NCBI GenBank assembly: GCA_030998015.1
Contig: JARWMV010000244.1
Location: forward strand, 930,001-994,000
Direction of reading: 5' to 3'
DNA length: 64,000 nt
Source of the DNA: Ceratorhiza oryzae-sativae
Lineage: Eukaryota > Basidiomycota > Agaricomycetes > Cantharellales > Ceratobasidiaceae
The notes under the pieces are model-generated. The model searched no databases, had not been told where the DNA came from, and was given only the letters and a program-made list of their open reading frames with translations. This document shows, piece by piece, positions 20,495 to 33,554 of this stretch (position 1 is its first letter; every line of letters begins with the position of its first letter). The position numbers were made by a program, and so were the translations under genes.

Positions 20495-22833
20495 TGGACA
20501 CACGACATTTGAGGAAGGAGCAGTTTGACAGGGAACTTCTGAAAGAGGCAGCTTTGATTTATGTGAGGGTTTTGCTGTGTCGTGTATATATTAGTGTTTT
20601 ACGTGGGCGAGACGTTCCTATAGAGAATCTAACGCTGCCTGGGATAATGACGCATGCGCAGTTTATGAGCGCTTCGGTTTGTACCGCAACACGTGTTTTC
20701 GTTCGCTTGGCCGGTATTGCCACCTGGCTGGGGTTCGTTCCGACCAGGCCGATTCGTTCGACTTGCTTTGTCGGGAAGGATGCTGAAGTTCTGCTGCGCA
20801 TGCCCGTGGTGCCAAGGAATCCTCAAGATGCTGCTGATGCAATCGACTATTTGTATCGCCATACATTCGCGCTCCCACGCTGAGGACTTCAACATACTTC
20901 TCTTGCGACTCATAGATGACTCGCAAATTCTGCCGAATGCGCATCTTTTCCTACCCCAACAACACCTTGACTCAGGACTTCCTTGCTGGAAAAGGGTCAC
21001 GCAATTGAGATTTTACACGAAGGTTTTTCGGCGTTGGGTGTAATTTATGCTATGCTAAACGGTACTACTACTCTTGCCGTTGGATTTTCTAACCTTGCTT
21101 GGTGGATCAAACTATTTATATCTGCGAGGCTTGATTTAAGGACTTGACCCTGTTCTCGTATGAGAAATTTGTCTCGGCGCAAATATGAGCTTGCCAACAT
21201 ACCTTCACGGCGACTCTACCCTGGTATATATGCCTCACCAAACGTGATCGCAACTATGTTGTAGAAGACGTACTCGTACGACAAAGGGAGCAAGTCCTAA
21301 GATATGCACCGAGGATTCATTTGATGTCCTAAGACACAGAATTCTGAGAGCCTTACGCCCCCAAACTTGGAAAGTAGATTTGTCAAGGCTTGTTTAGGCC
21401 GGCCTAGTGGATGATTTTTCTCTAGCCCAGATGCGTGCTGTACTGCGATACTGGCCGCCAATTCGGAGAAGAATAATTGCTCCGACTCATTGCTGGCGTA
21501 CCTATCGTATGGATCTGCCTCCGCCCTGTTAATATTGTTTTACCACGATTCTGCAACGATAATCTAGAGCAAAAGTCCTAAAAAATGTCTCTAACGGAAA
21601 TTTCAAGCATTTCATCGGGGGTGCTCAAGTCTCGTAGCAGAGCGCAGAACCTGTAGAATACAACAAGTATTCGACCAGCCTAGCGTTTTGAATTTCCTCC
21701 GAGTTAGCGAGACGCTGGAGCTCTCCATTCGATACCTGAAGGAACGAAGACTTAATATCTCGTAACAGTCAAATCTCGTCTTGAAACTTTTCCACGTTAC
21801 CAGAGCGCTATTGTTACTCTCACTTCTATATGGGCTGCATCGCACAATATATTTGTTCATCGCGTCAACTATACTCCATTCCAAGTCCTGGGCCTCAATT
21901 AAGCCCTTGATATTGGACAGCCTCCGATAGTTGGTGAATCACATAGTAAAGGACAGGATAGCATATGTTTGTGAGCTTACCCCCTCCTCAAACTGTGTTG
22001 TTGTGGAACCTCCTAACTCTACGACTGTTGTCAAAACCCAAGTTGAGCTTTCCGTCGAAGAGTAGCTCTCAACTCTATTTTTGGATGCACCAGGAAGCGA
22101 AGCATCAAGGACGCACACCAATTCTGCGATGGTCCATATCACTACGGGGAAGATCGATGTTGATGAAATAACTTATAGTGTGTTCCAGGATAGAATAATG
22201 GATGGAGGTGGGTGAGATGTGACGGAGAGACGCAATTGTCCATCATATGGAACTCGCAGCGTCACAGCCAATATATGGGCGATTGAAGTTACTCAAGGGC
22301 CAGAAATGGGCGCCCTTATACGTTATATAATTATTTATTTTTACCTAAGGAGAACGCTCAGGTCAGAGCGGGAAGGACACGCCGCAACGGGGCTGAGAAT
22401 TACCGATCACAGAGTGACGAAAACAGCATGTATGCACACAGGTGCCTTCGCCTGCAACGACCATTCAGGGATCGTCCTTCCTCAGTTTGTTCGAGGAAAT
22501 GACGCCTCATTATCCAAGAGTTTCTCTGCAACATTTGCTTCATTATACTTTTCCTAAATCTTCATGTAACAAAACGCGCGACGAATCCGTGGGACTAGTG
22601 TTAGTCCTAGGCCGAGCTTGATACTAATCCTAAGGTAGCACAGTATATTCGCACAATACAGCCAATATGTAGAGGCGAATCCCAATAAAATAATGTCCAC
22701 CAAGGAAACTTCAGTTGGCCATTCACTGTGTGAATCACTACATTGCTCACACCCCTAGATATGGGTTATTTCTATTCCATCGAAGTAGCACGCACGCAGA
22801 ATAGGACTAAATTGCACAATCGACTAGTCGAAG
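20495..22833. other. 2.3 kb without a recognised gene
   Basis: Only short open frames on both strands were found, with no conserved motif, splice-consistent gene or RNA gene. AT content rises after about 21 kb. This serves as the shared downstream region of PAC1 (+) and the first prenylcysteine oxidase gene (-). Confidence 0.45.
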
Positions 22834-24598
22834 CTAGCAATCCCAGCCAAATACGTAGTTGTCAGTCATTGGTCCTTTAACACCATTAGGTCCACAGATT
22901 CCAGAATGGATCAGCTCTGTAGTGAGCTGATCTACCATGCCCCGCGAGGCAATAGTCTCGGTCTCCATCGTCGACCACAGCCTGACGGTTCAGGTTAGTA
23001 GCGCAGTTTGATTCGAACAGATCAAAAGGACTCACCCTTCCATCGCATTAACATAGTACAAGCCCTGGTCGAGTCTCATAGGCGGAAACTCGGATCGAGG
23101 AGGGAAGTAAGGATACGCATTCCACTAGTATTAATGGATAGGTCGATGAATATATGAGCAACACTATATCTTGCACGCACCGTCTTCCGATAGACCCATC
23201 CCACTTTGCCTTTGCCAAACAATACATCTAACTTCGCACTCGTAATCGGCTGAAGGGAGAAGATCTTGACTAGATATTCTGTTTTTCCGTCCCTATCAAT
23301 AGTTGCCTGATACCGAACCGAGTTGAACTCGGGTTGAGTACCATATGCTGCTGTGGTCGGCACCGTTCCAGGAAGGGCGGAGGAGTTATCGGCTCCGAAG
23401 TACGCCGGGAGGAGAGATGGTGTCGTGGTGGTCGGGAGCATGACATACAGCTGGACATATCTGACGACTGGCAAGCTAGACAGCTGAGGAAGTTTGAGAT
23501 ATTTCGCTCTCGAAAGCGGAATCGGGTTGGCGATGATGAGAGCGTCGAACCCAGCAACACCATTTTTCGTGGCAACGACGTATCTCCAGTTCGGTTGGCA
23601 TAGCTCCGAAGGACATTTCGCGACTGCTACTACCTAAAACAAAAGGAGGGTTAAATCGAGTTTAAATAAGCGTAAATAACAATACCTCTGAGCCCAGCTT
23701 CAGCGTGGCTCCACTCTTCGCCAACAACCCTTCGAAGATCTTGAAATTCCCGGTTTTCGCACTGTATGCTACATCTGCAGAAAGGCTCGCAAATCCAGGA
23801 ATGACTTGAATTTTATCAATGTCTTGGGCATAGTTAAAGCGGGTGTTGCCTGTCATGTATTCGTTCGTCCAATTCTGATTCACGCCGTTGCTGTCAAAAT
23901 ACGACTTGAGCGTGAAATTTTCTAAGGACCTGTAGCTAAGGCATGCGTAATAGTCATAGATTGAATGGAATATGGCGCAAGCTGGAGTGTAGGACTTGGC
24001 AAACGAGCTGAGGAATTGAGCTATTCTGACATTAGTGGAAGAAACGCAGTGGCGGTTATGCTAGAAATCTAACAGTGACTCACAGTCTAGCTGAGGCTGA
24101 TGGTCCATTCTGGTACCTTTCGGCCATGCGAATCATGTCCGCCGTCGCATCATTGGTGGTCCTCCATACAAATTCCTTCCCATCCCAGATTCCGAGTCCA
24201 GGCATAGCCCCATCGAATGGAACAAGCTCAAGACCAAGCTCAGAAACAGCATACATCATGTTTTGTTTTTAGTAACGAAGATTGAGGCGCCAAGTTCGAC
24301 AGGGGCATAAGCAGTGTCGTTGTATGGGTAGACCGTTGTTGTACCTGTTTTTTTTGAGCAGGTTAGACACGCTTACTAGTTGAAGAAAACACCACCACTC
24401 ACGACCGCCAATCCTGTCCCCTTTTTCGTATACTGTTATGCTAATTTTGGTCCCATTCGAGGCTCTCTGCTCAGCAAGTGAGAGCAAGTAAGCCGCCGAC
24501 GAACCGCCAGCTCCTGCACCAATGACAGCAACTTTGAGCGCAGAGGCAATATCTGCCAGCTGTACGAGCCCAAACGCTAGCACTAGGGGGGTCAACAT
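22834..24598 (-). CDS. Prenylcysteine oxidase-like flavoprotein, copy A (one frame break)
   Basis: Six exons run on the minus strand: 24598-24403, 24344-24084, 24025-23686, 23633-23181, 23124-23036 and 22981-22834. ATG is 24596-24598 and the end is GWDC-stop. About 495 residues are coded once one missing base is allowed. A hydrophobic secretion signal (MLTPLVLAFGLVQLADIASA) precedes the FAD dinucleotide motif VAVIGAGAGGSSAAY and YEKGDRIGGR. The C-terminal part (YYVNAMEG, LWSTMETETIAS) matches the prenylcysteine lyase domain. The family oxidatively splits farnesyl- or geranylgeranyl-cysteine from degraded prenylated proteins and pheromones in the vacuole or lysosome. Near 24261 one A is missing from an A-run compared with copy B, producing a premature TGA. 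Either this copy is broken or the base was undercalled. Confidence 0.8.
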
Positions 24599-25963
24599 CG
24601 AGAAAATTACGAGATGATGAAGAAACGTCCAAGTTCAGCGCACATTGAGGAGCTTTAGTGTTGAGGGTTATGAGTCGGTTGGGCTAGGAGCAAGGTTTTG
24701 TTGTGGCATAAATATCCTGTCCCTGTGATGGGGATGTGATGGTAAAGAGGCTGAAGGCGTTCACTCTATATGAAGCTGGCTCATAGAACTTGTCAGACGG
24801 GGGATGACCCCAGAGTGATAGAAGCAGGTCATGTGAATTCTATCACAACCCCGAGAGCCATGCTGGACTGATGAAGTAATCAGTGGTTTATTCCTCATTG
24901 ATCAGCATAAAGGCCCAATTCATACATCCACCTGCAAATGGGTGCTCAAATCCAATCTCTGACTCACCACGGGCCCTTTATTGTAACTGTGGTAGAGTAC
25001 GGCAGACCCAACCCACCAATCTGCCGATTTCGGGTGTCAGACTGTCTGTCAGCTCATGCTGCAAGTGCTGGTTCATTCTAATCGTCCTTACGATGGAAAC
25101 GAGCGTATCCTGCTGTGCGCACGCAAAATGCAGATTCTCGTAAAATTCCTGATTCTCTGCCATACCCGCGATTACCAAAACCCAGGCGGAGGCTATAAGC
25201 GGTGCCGTGACCGAGTCAAGGGAATGATGTTGTGGTGATAGAATCCAAGCTATTCTTGGTGCCTAGAAGCTTTAGTTCAGTAATCCACTGAACACATTGT
25301 AAGATCCCCCTACATTTTGGCTCATAATTGTCGGAATATGCACAATATAAAACCCGGCTACATGTATTCTTTTGTTTTGCCAAATGAACGATGTTGCCAT
25401 AGTGGAATGCACGATACATCCTTTATATCCTATCGATCTTAAGATTTTCATAAAATTTTGGGTGCATCATATGTCAAGTGGATGTTATCATGGGTCACAA
25501 CGAGAGTGACATGTATGCGGGGCAGATGAAACTAACCCAGCGTATGTATACGCTGAGTGGATTGATCTAAAATAGGCTAACGAGTTTGACTGGGTCATCC
25601 AGACTGCGATGGCGAGGATTCCCGCGCAGTACATGCCCCACACGGCGCCGCATTTGGTAAATTTCTCAAATTTGTTAAATCAAGGTTGAGGCTGATAGTA
25701 ACAGCGACAGGCGGTGGGAGAAGCGGGTTTGCAGCGAGGTGTAGGTACCGCGTATTGACTGTAAATTAATCAAGCGTGTTGTCGAGATCCTCTGTTGGAC
25801 AAGTAGCCAGGCTTAAGTACGAAGTGCATGCAATCCAGAAGTAAAAACACAAGGTACAAATCTGACGAAAACTATCACGCAAATTTTGGAGTATAAACGC
25901 GGGTATAAAGCTAGGGCAGCAAACACACCAAAAACTCCAAAAATCGTACTCGGTCACCGAAAA
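24599..25963. other. Spacer between prenylcysteine oxidase copies A and B
   Basis: 1.4 kb without a supported gene. The part next to 24598 is the promoter of copy A. No remnant of a fourth copy was recognised. Confidence 0.4.
24707..24717 (-). promoter_or_regulatory. TATA-like box of copy A
   Basis: Read on the minus strand, GGATATTTATG lies about 114 nt upstream of the copy A start codon. Copy B has a similar ATATTTATATC at the same distance. The conserved position in two paralogues supports a core promoter element. Confidence 0.4.
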
Positions 25964-27730
25964 CTAGCAGTCCCAGCCAACCACATAGCTCTCAGTCACT
26001 GGTCCTTTGGCACCATCGGGTCCACAGATTCCAGAATGGATCAGCTCTGAGGCAAGTTGGTCTACCACGCCCCGTGAGGCAATAGTCTCGGTCTCCATTG
26101 TTGACCACAGTCTGGTGATTCAGGTTAGTGGGGTAGATTGGTTCAAGCAGATCAACACGACCCACCCTTCCATTGCGTTGATATAGTACAGACCCTGATC
26201 GACTCTCACAGGGGGAAATTCAGATCCAGGAGGGAAGTAAGGATACGCGTTCCACTGGTATTAAGGTGTCAGTCAATGTACACGTGAAGGACGCCATACT
26301 CTGCACGCACCGTCTTCCGATACACCCATCCCACTTTGCCTTTGCCAAACAACACATCCAACTTCGCACTCGTAATCGGCTGCAAGGAGAAAATCTTAAC
26401 CACATATTCTGTTTTCCCGTTCCTATCGATCGTCGCCTGATACCGAATCGAGTTGAACTCGGGTTGAGTACCATATGCTGCTGTGGTCAGCACCGTTCCA
26501 GGAAGGGCGGAGGATTTGTTGGCTTTGAAATACGTCGGGAGGAGAGACGGTGTTGTGGTGGTCAAGAGTGTGACATGCAGCTGGACATATCTGACGACTG
26601 GCAAGCTAGACAGCTGAGGAAGGTTGAGGTATTTCGTTCTCGAAAGCGGAATCGGGTTGGCTATGATGAGAGCGTCGAACCCAGCAACACCATTTTTCGT
26701 GGCAACGACGTATCTCCAGTTCGGTTGGCATAGCTCCGAAGGACATTTCGCGACTGCTACTACCTAAAACAAAAGGAGGGTTAAATCGAGTTTAAATAAG
26801 CGTAAATAACAATACCTCTGAGCCCAGCTTCAGCGTGGCTCCACTCTTCGCCAACAACCCTTCGAATATCTTGAAGTTTCCGGTTTTGACACTATATGAT
26901 GATCCAGCAGATAGACTCGCGAGCCCAGCTACAGCTTGAATTCTGTCGGCGTCTTGGGCATAATTGAAGCGGGTGCTCCCCGTCATATATTCGTTCGTCC
27001 AGTTTTGGTTCACCCCGTTACTGTCAAAATACGACTTAAGCGTGACGGTTTCCAGAGGCGTGTAGCTAAGGCATCTGGAGTATTCATCAATCGAGCGAAA
27101 CGTTGCGCAATCCGGAGTATAGGACTTCGCGAACGAGCCGAGAAATTGTGCTATCCTGTTGTTCGAGCAGAAGATTCAAAAACTGGCACATTGGTAATTC
27201 CATAGTTGCTCACAGTCTGCCCGAGGTCGAAGGTCCGGTCTGGTATCTTTCCGCCATGCGAATGTTGTCCGCCGTAGAATTGTCCGTAGTCCTCCATACA
27301 AACTCCTTCCCATCCCAGATTCCAAGTCCGGGTGTGGCGCCCCCGAATTGAACGAGCTCAAGACCAAGTTCGGAGGCACTACGCATCATATTTTTGTTTG
27401 CGGGTGTAAAAATCGATGCGCCAAGTTCAATGGGGGCATACGAAGTGTCATTATATGGGTAGACGGTCGTCGTTCCTTTCGTTCAAGCCGGGTCAAGACG
27501 CCAGACGAGAGGCGAACGAGACGATATTACTTACGACCACCAACCCTATTTTCTTTCTCATATACCGTCACAGTAAGGTTGTATCCAGGTGGGGCCCTCT
27601 GCTTAGCGAGCGAGAGCCAATAGGCTGCGGACGAACCGCCCGCGCCAGCGCCAATAACAGCGACATTTAACGCGCAAGCCACATCGGCGAACTGGGCAAG
27701 ACCAAGTACGAGCAGTGAAGCAGTCAACAT
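25964..27730 (-). CDS. Prenylcysteine oxidase-like flavoprotein, copy B (intact)
   Basis: This has the same exon plan as copy A and no frame break, with start ATG 27728-27730 and the end GWDC-stop at 25964. The signal peptide is MLTASLLVLGLAQFADVACA, followed by VAVIGAGAGGSSAAYWLSL (FAD binding) and YEKENRVGGR. The middle domain has TRFNYAQD and GLASLSAGSSY. The C-terminal part has YYINAMEG and LWSTMETETIASRG. FAD-dependent cleavage of prenylcysteine in the secretory/vacuolar system is expected from the family. A 204-bp tract (26663-26866) is identical to 23533-23736 of copy A and includes a complete 52-nt intron. This points to recent gene conversion or very recent duplication of that segment. 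Confidence 0.87.
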
Positions 27731-29756
27731 GCGAGAAGATGAAGAGGGGGCAAGAGTGATGTTCTAGGTGGCGTGTTTTGATGAGCTTTAGTATCGAAAA
27801 TAGCAGAGGTCAGATCAAGGGATGGTAATGCCGTGGACGATATAAATATTGCATTCCTTTGATCGGAATATCCATCCGACGAGCGTGTATTTGCGGGCAG
27901 GCTGGATACATCCCTCGGCACACATGGCGGTGTGGCACAGAAGCTAATGTGATGTGATAGTCCTGGAGAGCGGAAACTGAGTCTTTTGTCTCAATTGCAA
28001 ATTATCGGCATCGAACATCACGTCCTGACCGCCCGTCACCTCCCGATAGATGGAGACGGAGCCAAACCACATAGACCTCCAGATTTACAGGCACCGGTAC
28101 CGGTGGGCTCATTTAACTTAAATCACGGCACCTATAACTACCTCAGTACACCCAGGCTTGGCTCAGGGTAAGATGCAATATTATTTGGTTTGACCTCATG
28201 TAGTTGACATTGTGAGGTCATTTAATCTGGAAATTCCACGCTCCGCTCGAAAAAAAAGGCATTCTCGACCATAGGCTTGGGTTTTGCAGACTATGGCGGA
28301 TTTCCAAGTGAGCGTTTATGTGCATATGCGATCGTATGCACAATTTTATCTTTGTAAGGTTTGGCTGAGTCAGAAAATTCTTGGCTATGTTAATGGCCCC
28401 GTATCAGGGTTAACAGCTCGGAAATTACCGGTAGACTATAGTTTATTTGCTCATTGTTAGTGCGATTCAGCCCTCCTGAATTTCCAGAAAAAATGGGTTC
28501 TAAGTGTGATAACGATCCACACCGGCATTCCTCGTAATTTACTTCAGGAGAGAACTGTTTTCAATCTAAGGCAAAACCATGACTGTGTGGTTGTGGACTT
28601 TCGCAAGACCTAACAACCCTAGAACGTTCCGATGTTTGAGTTGTAGCCACTTGGACAGCTTGTGATCAGCGTTGTGTTAAACCCTGTTAAGTGGTGGTTC
28701 GTTCTTTTGGGATGGAAGGTTTTGTGCGAGCTGTAGATAGAGATACAGTTGCAGATACGAATGTGAACAAGAACTGAGGGTACAGGACTCCAGCCGCGCA
28801 TACACAAGCGGAGCCACATGACTGCATTAAGTGCTCGTAACAATGAAATCTAATATGTTGTTAACGAGCCTTCCGCCACGCTTACCTTAAGGACAATATT
28901 TCCATCGGTGGCCTTCCAGGGATTCCCTGGCACGTTTGACCACGACAAGAACTGTTACCGTGGTGTCTTTATTTTTAACACAGTTTGATAACTAGTTCCA
29001 GAACGGCTACCCGACACGAGAGAGCGACCGGACCTCAACAAATCAAGTCGATCGGTAATGTCGGGATATTCATCGTTAGCCAGGGCTACAATGATTGCGG
29101 CGGCAGACCATAATCAGGGGCAAGGTTTAGACCGTAAAGTGCGGTGATCGTTTAAGAGCGCGGTTTCACCTACCATATCACTCAAAACGGTCTCCGGATA
29201 TCCACCAAGTTCATTTGCCTCTTTCGACCCAACACCCGATTCAGGTTTTATCGAAATGCCCTGAAAACGGGCTTGTATATTATCTATTTTATCCATGCGC
29301 TATCTGGGGGCCATGCGTGAAACTCAGCCATGCCAACAAGCCAAGCCACGATAGCACGGTTGAGGTTGGGATGTTTTGGTTGTGGCCACCACGTGTCGCA
29401 TATATCGTTCAAGACGACACTGCACAGGCTGGCATTGCCGTTCTGGAACGCCCAAGGGGATTTTCTATTGGCTCTTCGATGCGACCGCTCAACTGGTGTA
29501 ACTTAGAAATACGAAATGGGCGAAACTCTCAGAAACCAAGACTTGGACTACATTATTGATGCCTCCACATGCACATCATTGTAATTTCGGCTCTCATACT
29601 ACCTCAAGGCAACCTACCAATGCAATCGATTGAGGAAGCCTTTTATAATTTTCTTAAACTTAATCCGCGCATATACCAAAGAAACACCCCCGAATTGACC
29701 ATTACTAAAAGCGAAGATAATTTACGAAGGAAGAACGATAGAGATGCGGAACGCCA
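27731..29756. other. Spacer between copies B and C
   Basis: 2 kb without a supported gene. The first about 120 bp hold the copy B promoter. The rest contains only short frames without recognised motifs. Confidence 0.4.
27839..27852 (-). promoter_or_regulatory. TATA-like box of copy B
   Basis: On the minus strand the sequence reads AATATTTATATC about 115 nt upstream of ATG 27730. Copy A has a related element at the equivalent place. Confidence 0.4.
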
Positions 29757-31532
29757 TTAGCAGTCCCATCCGAGTACGTAGCTATCTGTTTTAGGACCTT
29801 GAGGACCGTTGGGCCCACAAATACCGAACCCAAGCTTGTTCTTTGCAACGACATCGACGCAGTTTCGAGACGAAATAATCTCGGTCTCCATAGTCGACCA
29901 AAGACTACCAAGTGATTCAGCGAAATAGTTTGATCCAAAGCAACAGCCACTTACCCCTCCATCGAGTTGACATAGCACATCCCATCGTCAGGCAGTACGG
30001 GAGGATAACTGGGGGGCACAGGGAATACAGGGTACGCATCCCACTTAAGACCGAGTTTAGCATACATGTATTTCCTTTTTGGCATCAACAGGTCTCACCT
30101 CTTTTCGGTTCACCCAGCCAACTGTTCCCGCTCCGAACCATTGGGTGATCGTCGCATCGGAGATCGGTGCCAGAGAATAGGTCCTCACAATATACTCGGT
30201 CTGGCCATTGCGCTGGATCTGCGACTCGTATCGGAACGCGAGGATCGGGGGCTGAGTTCCTGATGCGGACGTTGTGATGATCGTACCCGGCATCTGAGGT
30301 GGGACGGCCGCGTTGTTGAAATACGATGGAAGAACGGCAGGAGTGGTGGTAGCCATGAGAGTGGAATGAAGGTGGACGTATTCGACCGGAGACGAAGCGG
30401 GTTGTTGGGCCACGCCGACAAAATTGATGCCGGAGAGAGCAGCAGGGGCAGCGAGGACAACCGCGTCGTATGTGCTCTGCGCGCCAGTGCTTGTAGTAAC
30501 AACATACTTTCCGTTGACTTTGGCGACCTGGGTGACCTGTATTGGAACGTTAGTCAATCGGTTCGAGGACAGTTAATTTGTCCACGTACCTGAGTGTTCA
30601 GCTTGAGGTTCGCACCGCTCCGGGTCAAGAATTGTTGGAATATCTGGTAGTTGCCACCGACTACAGAGTGGGATGAGCCCGCCGACAGACTTGCCATTCC
30701 AGCAACGGCTTGGATTGCACTCGCATCTTGAGCGTAGTTGAAGCGAGTGCTCCCAGTCTCAAAATCGCGTGTCCAATTCGCGTTCACACCGTTGTTGTCA
30801 AGGTATGACTGCAACGTCAAGTTGGTGAGGGAGGTGTAGCTGAGCGCCGCTGCATATGCTGGGACAGACTGGAAGCTACTAAAAGTCGGATCGTACGATC
30901 GATCAAATTTGTCGAGGAAATCCTGAATCCTATGTTTGAAATGAAATAGGTTAGCATATGGATGAAATAGCACGCTCAGACTTACAAAACATATGACGTA
31001 TATGGACCGCTGCCGTACCTGGCGGCCATCGCGCTGTTGTCCAAAGAGCTGTCCCCGGTCTGTCGGTAGAGGAACTGATTCCCATCCCAGACGCCGATCC
31101 CAGGCGTTACCCCAGTGAGATCATATGTTTGGAAACCAAACTCGGACACGGCTCGCATCAAGTTCTTGTTGCCGTCTGTAAAAATCGCGGCACCTTGCTC
31201 GATAGGTGCGAGCGTTGTGTCGCCGTAAGGATAGACGACGGTGCTCCCTGTTCATTTCGGATGATGAGAGGTGAACGGGTTTAACGGAAAGAGTGCTACT
31301 CACGACCACCGACATAGTTGTTCTTCTCGTATACATCGATGGTGAGTGGGGTGTTGGCATAGGGCGACCGTTGCTTGCCGCGGTAGATCCAGTACGCAGC
31401 AGAGGTTCCGCCCGCACCGGCACCGATGATCGCAACAGAGGTGGCACTAACGACCACTGGCGCAAAGCCGACGAGCAAAACCGAGGCCAGAAGCATATTG
31501 AGAGCAGGGAGGAGGCGCGAAATGAAAGCCAA
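29757..31532 (-). CDS. Prenylcysteine oxidase-like flavoprotein, copy C (diverged)
   Basis: ATG 31530-31532 starts MAFISRLLPALNMLLASVLL, a signal peptide, then VAIIGAGAGGTSAAYWIY for FAD binding and YEKNNYVGGR. The intron positions match those of A and B: after GGR, after SYVL, after LNTQ, before WDAYPVFP and before LWSTMETEIISS. The end is GWDC-stop (TAA 29757-29759). The protein is clearly more distant from A and B than they are from each other, and is slightly longer at both ends. All exons read without frame breaks. A TATA-like ATATATAC sits about 37-45 nt upstream. Function is inferred from the family: FAD-dependent prenylcysteine breakdown, with a secreted or vacuolar location suggested by the signal peptide. 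Confidence 0.87.
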
Positions 31533-32930
31533 CGGGACCTGGCTAGACCGTGTGGATGTTGAAGAAGTATATATGTGGATTCTCGGTGCAGGGTGAGGTG
31601 CGAGGCATATGTGCAGAAGGGTTGTGTGGTGTCGACATTGTGCCGTGTGTTCCTGGCTGCTGCGCCGAGTGGTGGGCGAGGGCAGCGCGAGAACAAGGGA
31701 GCAGACGTACCTGGTGGTGCAACTACCGGCCTGATCCTGACTCGCCCCACGTGGGTCGAAATGAAAGGCGCCAAAAATTCCATCAGTTCGCTCCCGGCGT
31801 AACTTAGCTCATCCTGCTCTATCTCTAGCCGAAATATTCCCTGGCCTAGTCCGCAGCTATCGGAAGAAGTCTAAAAAATACCTCATAAACGAGCGTTGTG
31901 TGTATCGCGAGCGCAGTCGAGCATCTCGCCCACCCAACAAATTCTAGGTTACAATAGGTCCCTGAATAGGCACCAATGATTTACAGGTACCGATATAAAT
32001 TATAACCATATTCATAAATCTAATGGCAAAACACATTCTAGACTCTAGGCTTGATGTGGATCATCCGCCTTCATTTGACATCCTACCGATAATATATTCA
32101 CCCTCGTTTGCTGACTCTCTCGAGGCGGCTCGCGCACTCCTTTCTCTTGATTGCTAAATCGAGCCTCCGCATCCATTCATCCATGGAAGCGTGGCAGAAC
32201 GGCCGCAGCTATCCTTGTGGCTGTTCATTCGGAATCATCCAAATCTTTACAAATGTGTCAACTTGGGCTCACCAGCCGGTGCCGCATCACCAAATGAAAA
32301 GAGCCTCGATCTGTATCTGGTACATAGATCACCGAGGAGGCACCAGCCGTAGCCCCACCTGAGTCGTAAACGGATTCAACAGCGCCAACGAACGGCTGAG
32401 ACAAAACGAGCAATCGAATTTAACACGGTGAATTCTCTTGGCTGAGCGATTCAATGGACAGCTAGGGGAGCGCGATGTACAGGCACAGAATACAGCTTTG
32501 TATGGGCCGGCTAACATTCTAGAAACTCATATCGTAATCCTCGGACCATCATGTGATATTTTGGTGTGCCGTTGAAAGAGTTAACGCGAACTAGGTCGAA
32601 TGACCTGTACGCTACCTTTATTCAACCAGGGGGCACCATCAATGCATTCAGCGCCCTATCACGCAGGGTACTTCAAGGCTGGCTATCAGGGCTCCTCGGT
32701 CATGAAATCGAGGGTTGAGCAGCGTGGTGATGGTGGGCGTGATACTGTTTTTTTAGGAAGAGTCTTCACAATATGTAGTTGAGGGGCTACTACTTCAATC
32801 ATATGAAAAGCATGATTCAGCTCATTCAACATGAGAGGTTCCCATGCGTGAGTTTGCCATGCAGTTGATCGCGTGGCGAGAGCTGAATGGATGGAGAGTC
32901 AACCGCCACATCACATCACGGGCCTTCAGG
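31533..32930. other. Intergenic region next to the transposon island
   Basis: 1.4 kb with no supported gene. CpG frequency still resembles the gene-rich flank here and falls sharply after about 32.9 kb. Confidence 0.4.
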
Positions 32931-33079
32931 CGTTATTGCTCAACCCTAAATCATTCATGCCTCATAATTTGAACCTTTCAATGACCTCCACATGAAATGC
33001 CCCCAAAATTTGACAATTACATGTTTGAAAAATGGCAGAATGCTCTGCAGCAACCTGAATATGCCATGAACTCTTGCTT

Positions 33080-33554
33080 CTGTTGGAATTTGGTTCTCAT
33101 GGGGCACTTACAGCACTCATGTGTGGCTTGACTGTACAGTACTGCTTGCTTATATGTATTGGTAAAATTTTCATGTATCTTTGCCCTCATTCATTTATTC
33201 ACTTGTTTACCTAGTTTTTGGCAGACTTGCAAAAGATTCAACACATGCACTGGGTTGCACCAAACCATCAACAACTGCTATCTTGTCTTTATAGACTGTG
33301 GGTTGGTTGAGAACACAATTGTTCAAATATAAGCTAGAATGGCTATTTTTGAGAGCATCAAGATGAACATAGCAGAATTGTGGGTTGCTATCCATAGGAT
33401 ATTTTGCTAGTCTGCCAGAAGACTGGTAACAAGTGAATGAATGAATGAGGGGGGGATACACAAATAATTTACCAATGCATATAAATGAGCAGTATTGTAC
33501 AGTCAAGCAACACATGAGCACTATAAGTACCCCATGACAACTGAATTCCAACAG
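33080..33554. repeat. Large foldback (inverted repeat) element
   Basis: Arms at about 33080-33245 and 33400-33554 are imperfect reverse complements. Pairing is visible over CTGTTGGAATT, CTCATGTGT, CTTGACTGTAC, CATTGGTAAA, CTCATTCATT, CACTTGTT and GGCAGACT blocks in matching order. The loop is about 150 nt. No coding potential was recognised. It could be a foldback transposon or a MITE. Confidence 0.65.

Noticed and set aside
20482..21043. Open frames after PAC1 on both strands
   Set aside because: They overlap each other, lack motifs and begin within or directly after the PAC1 stop.
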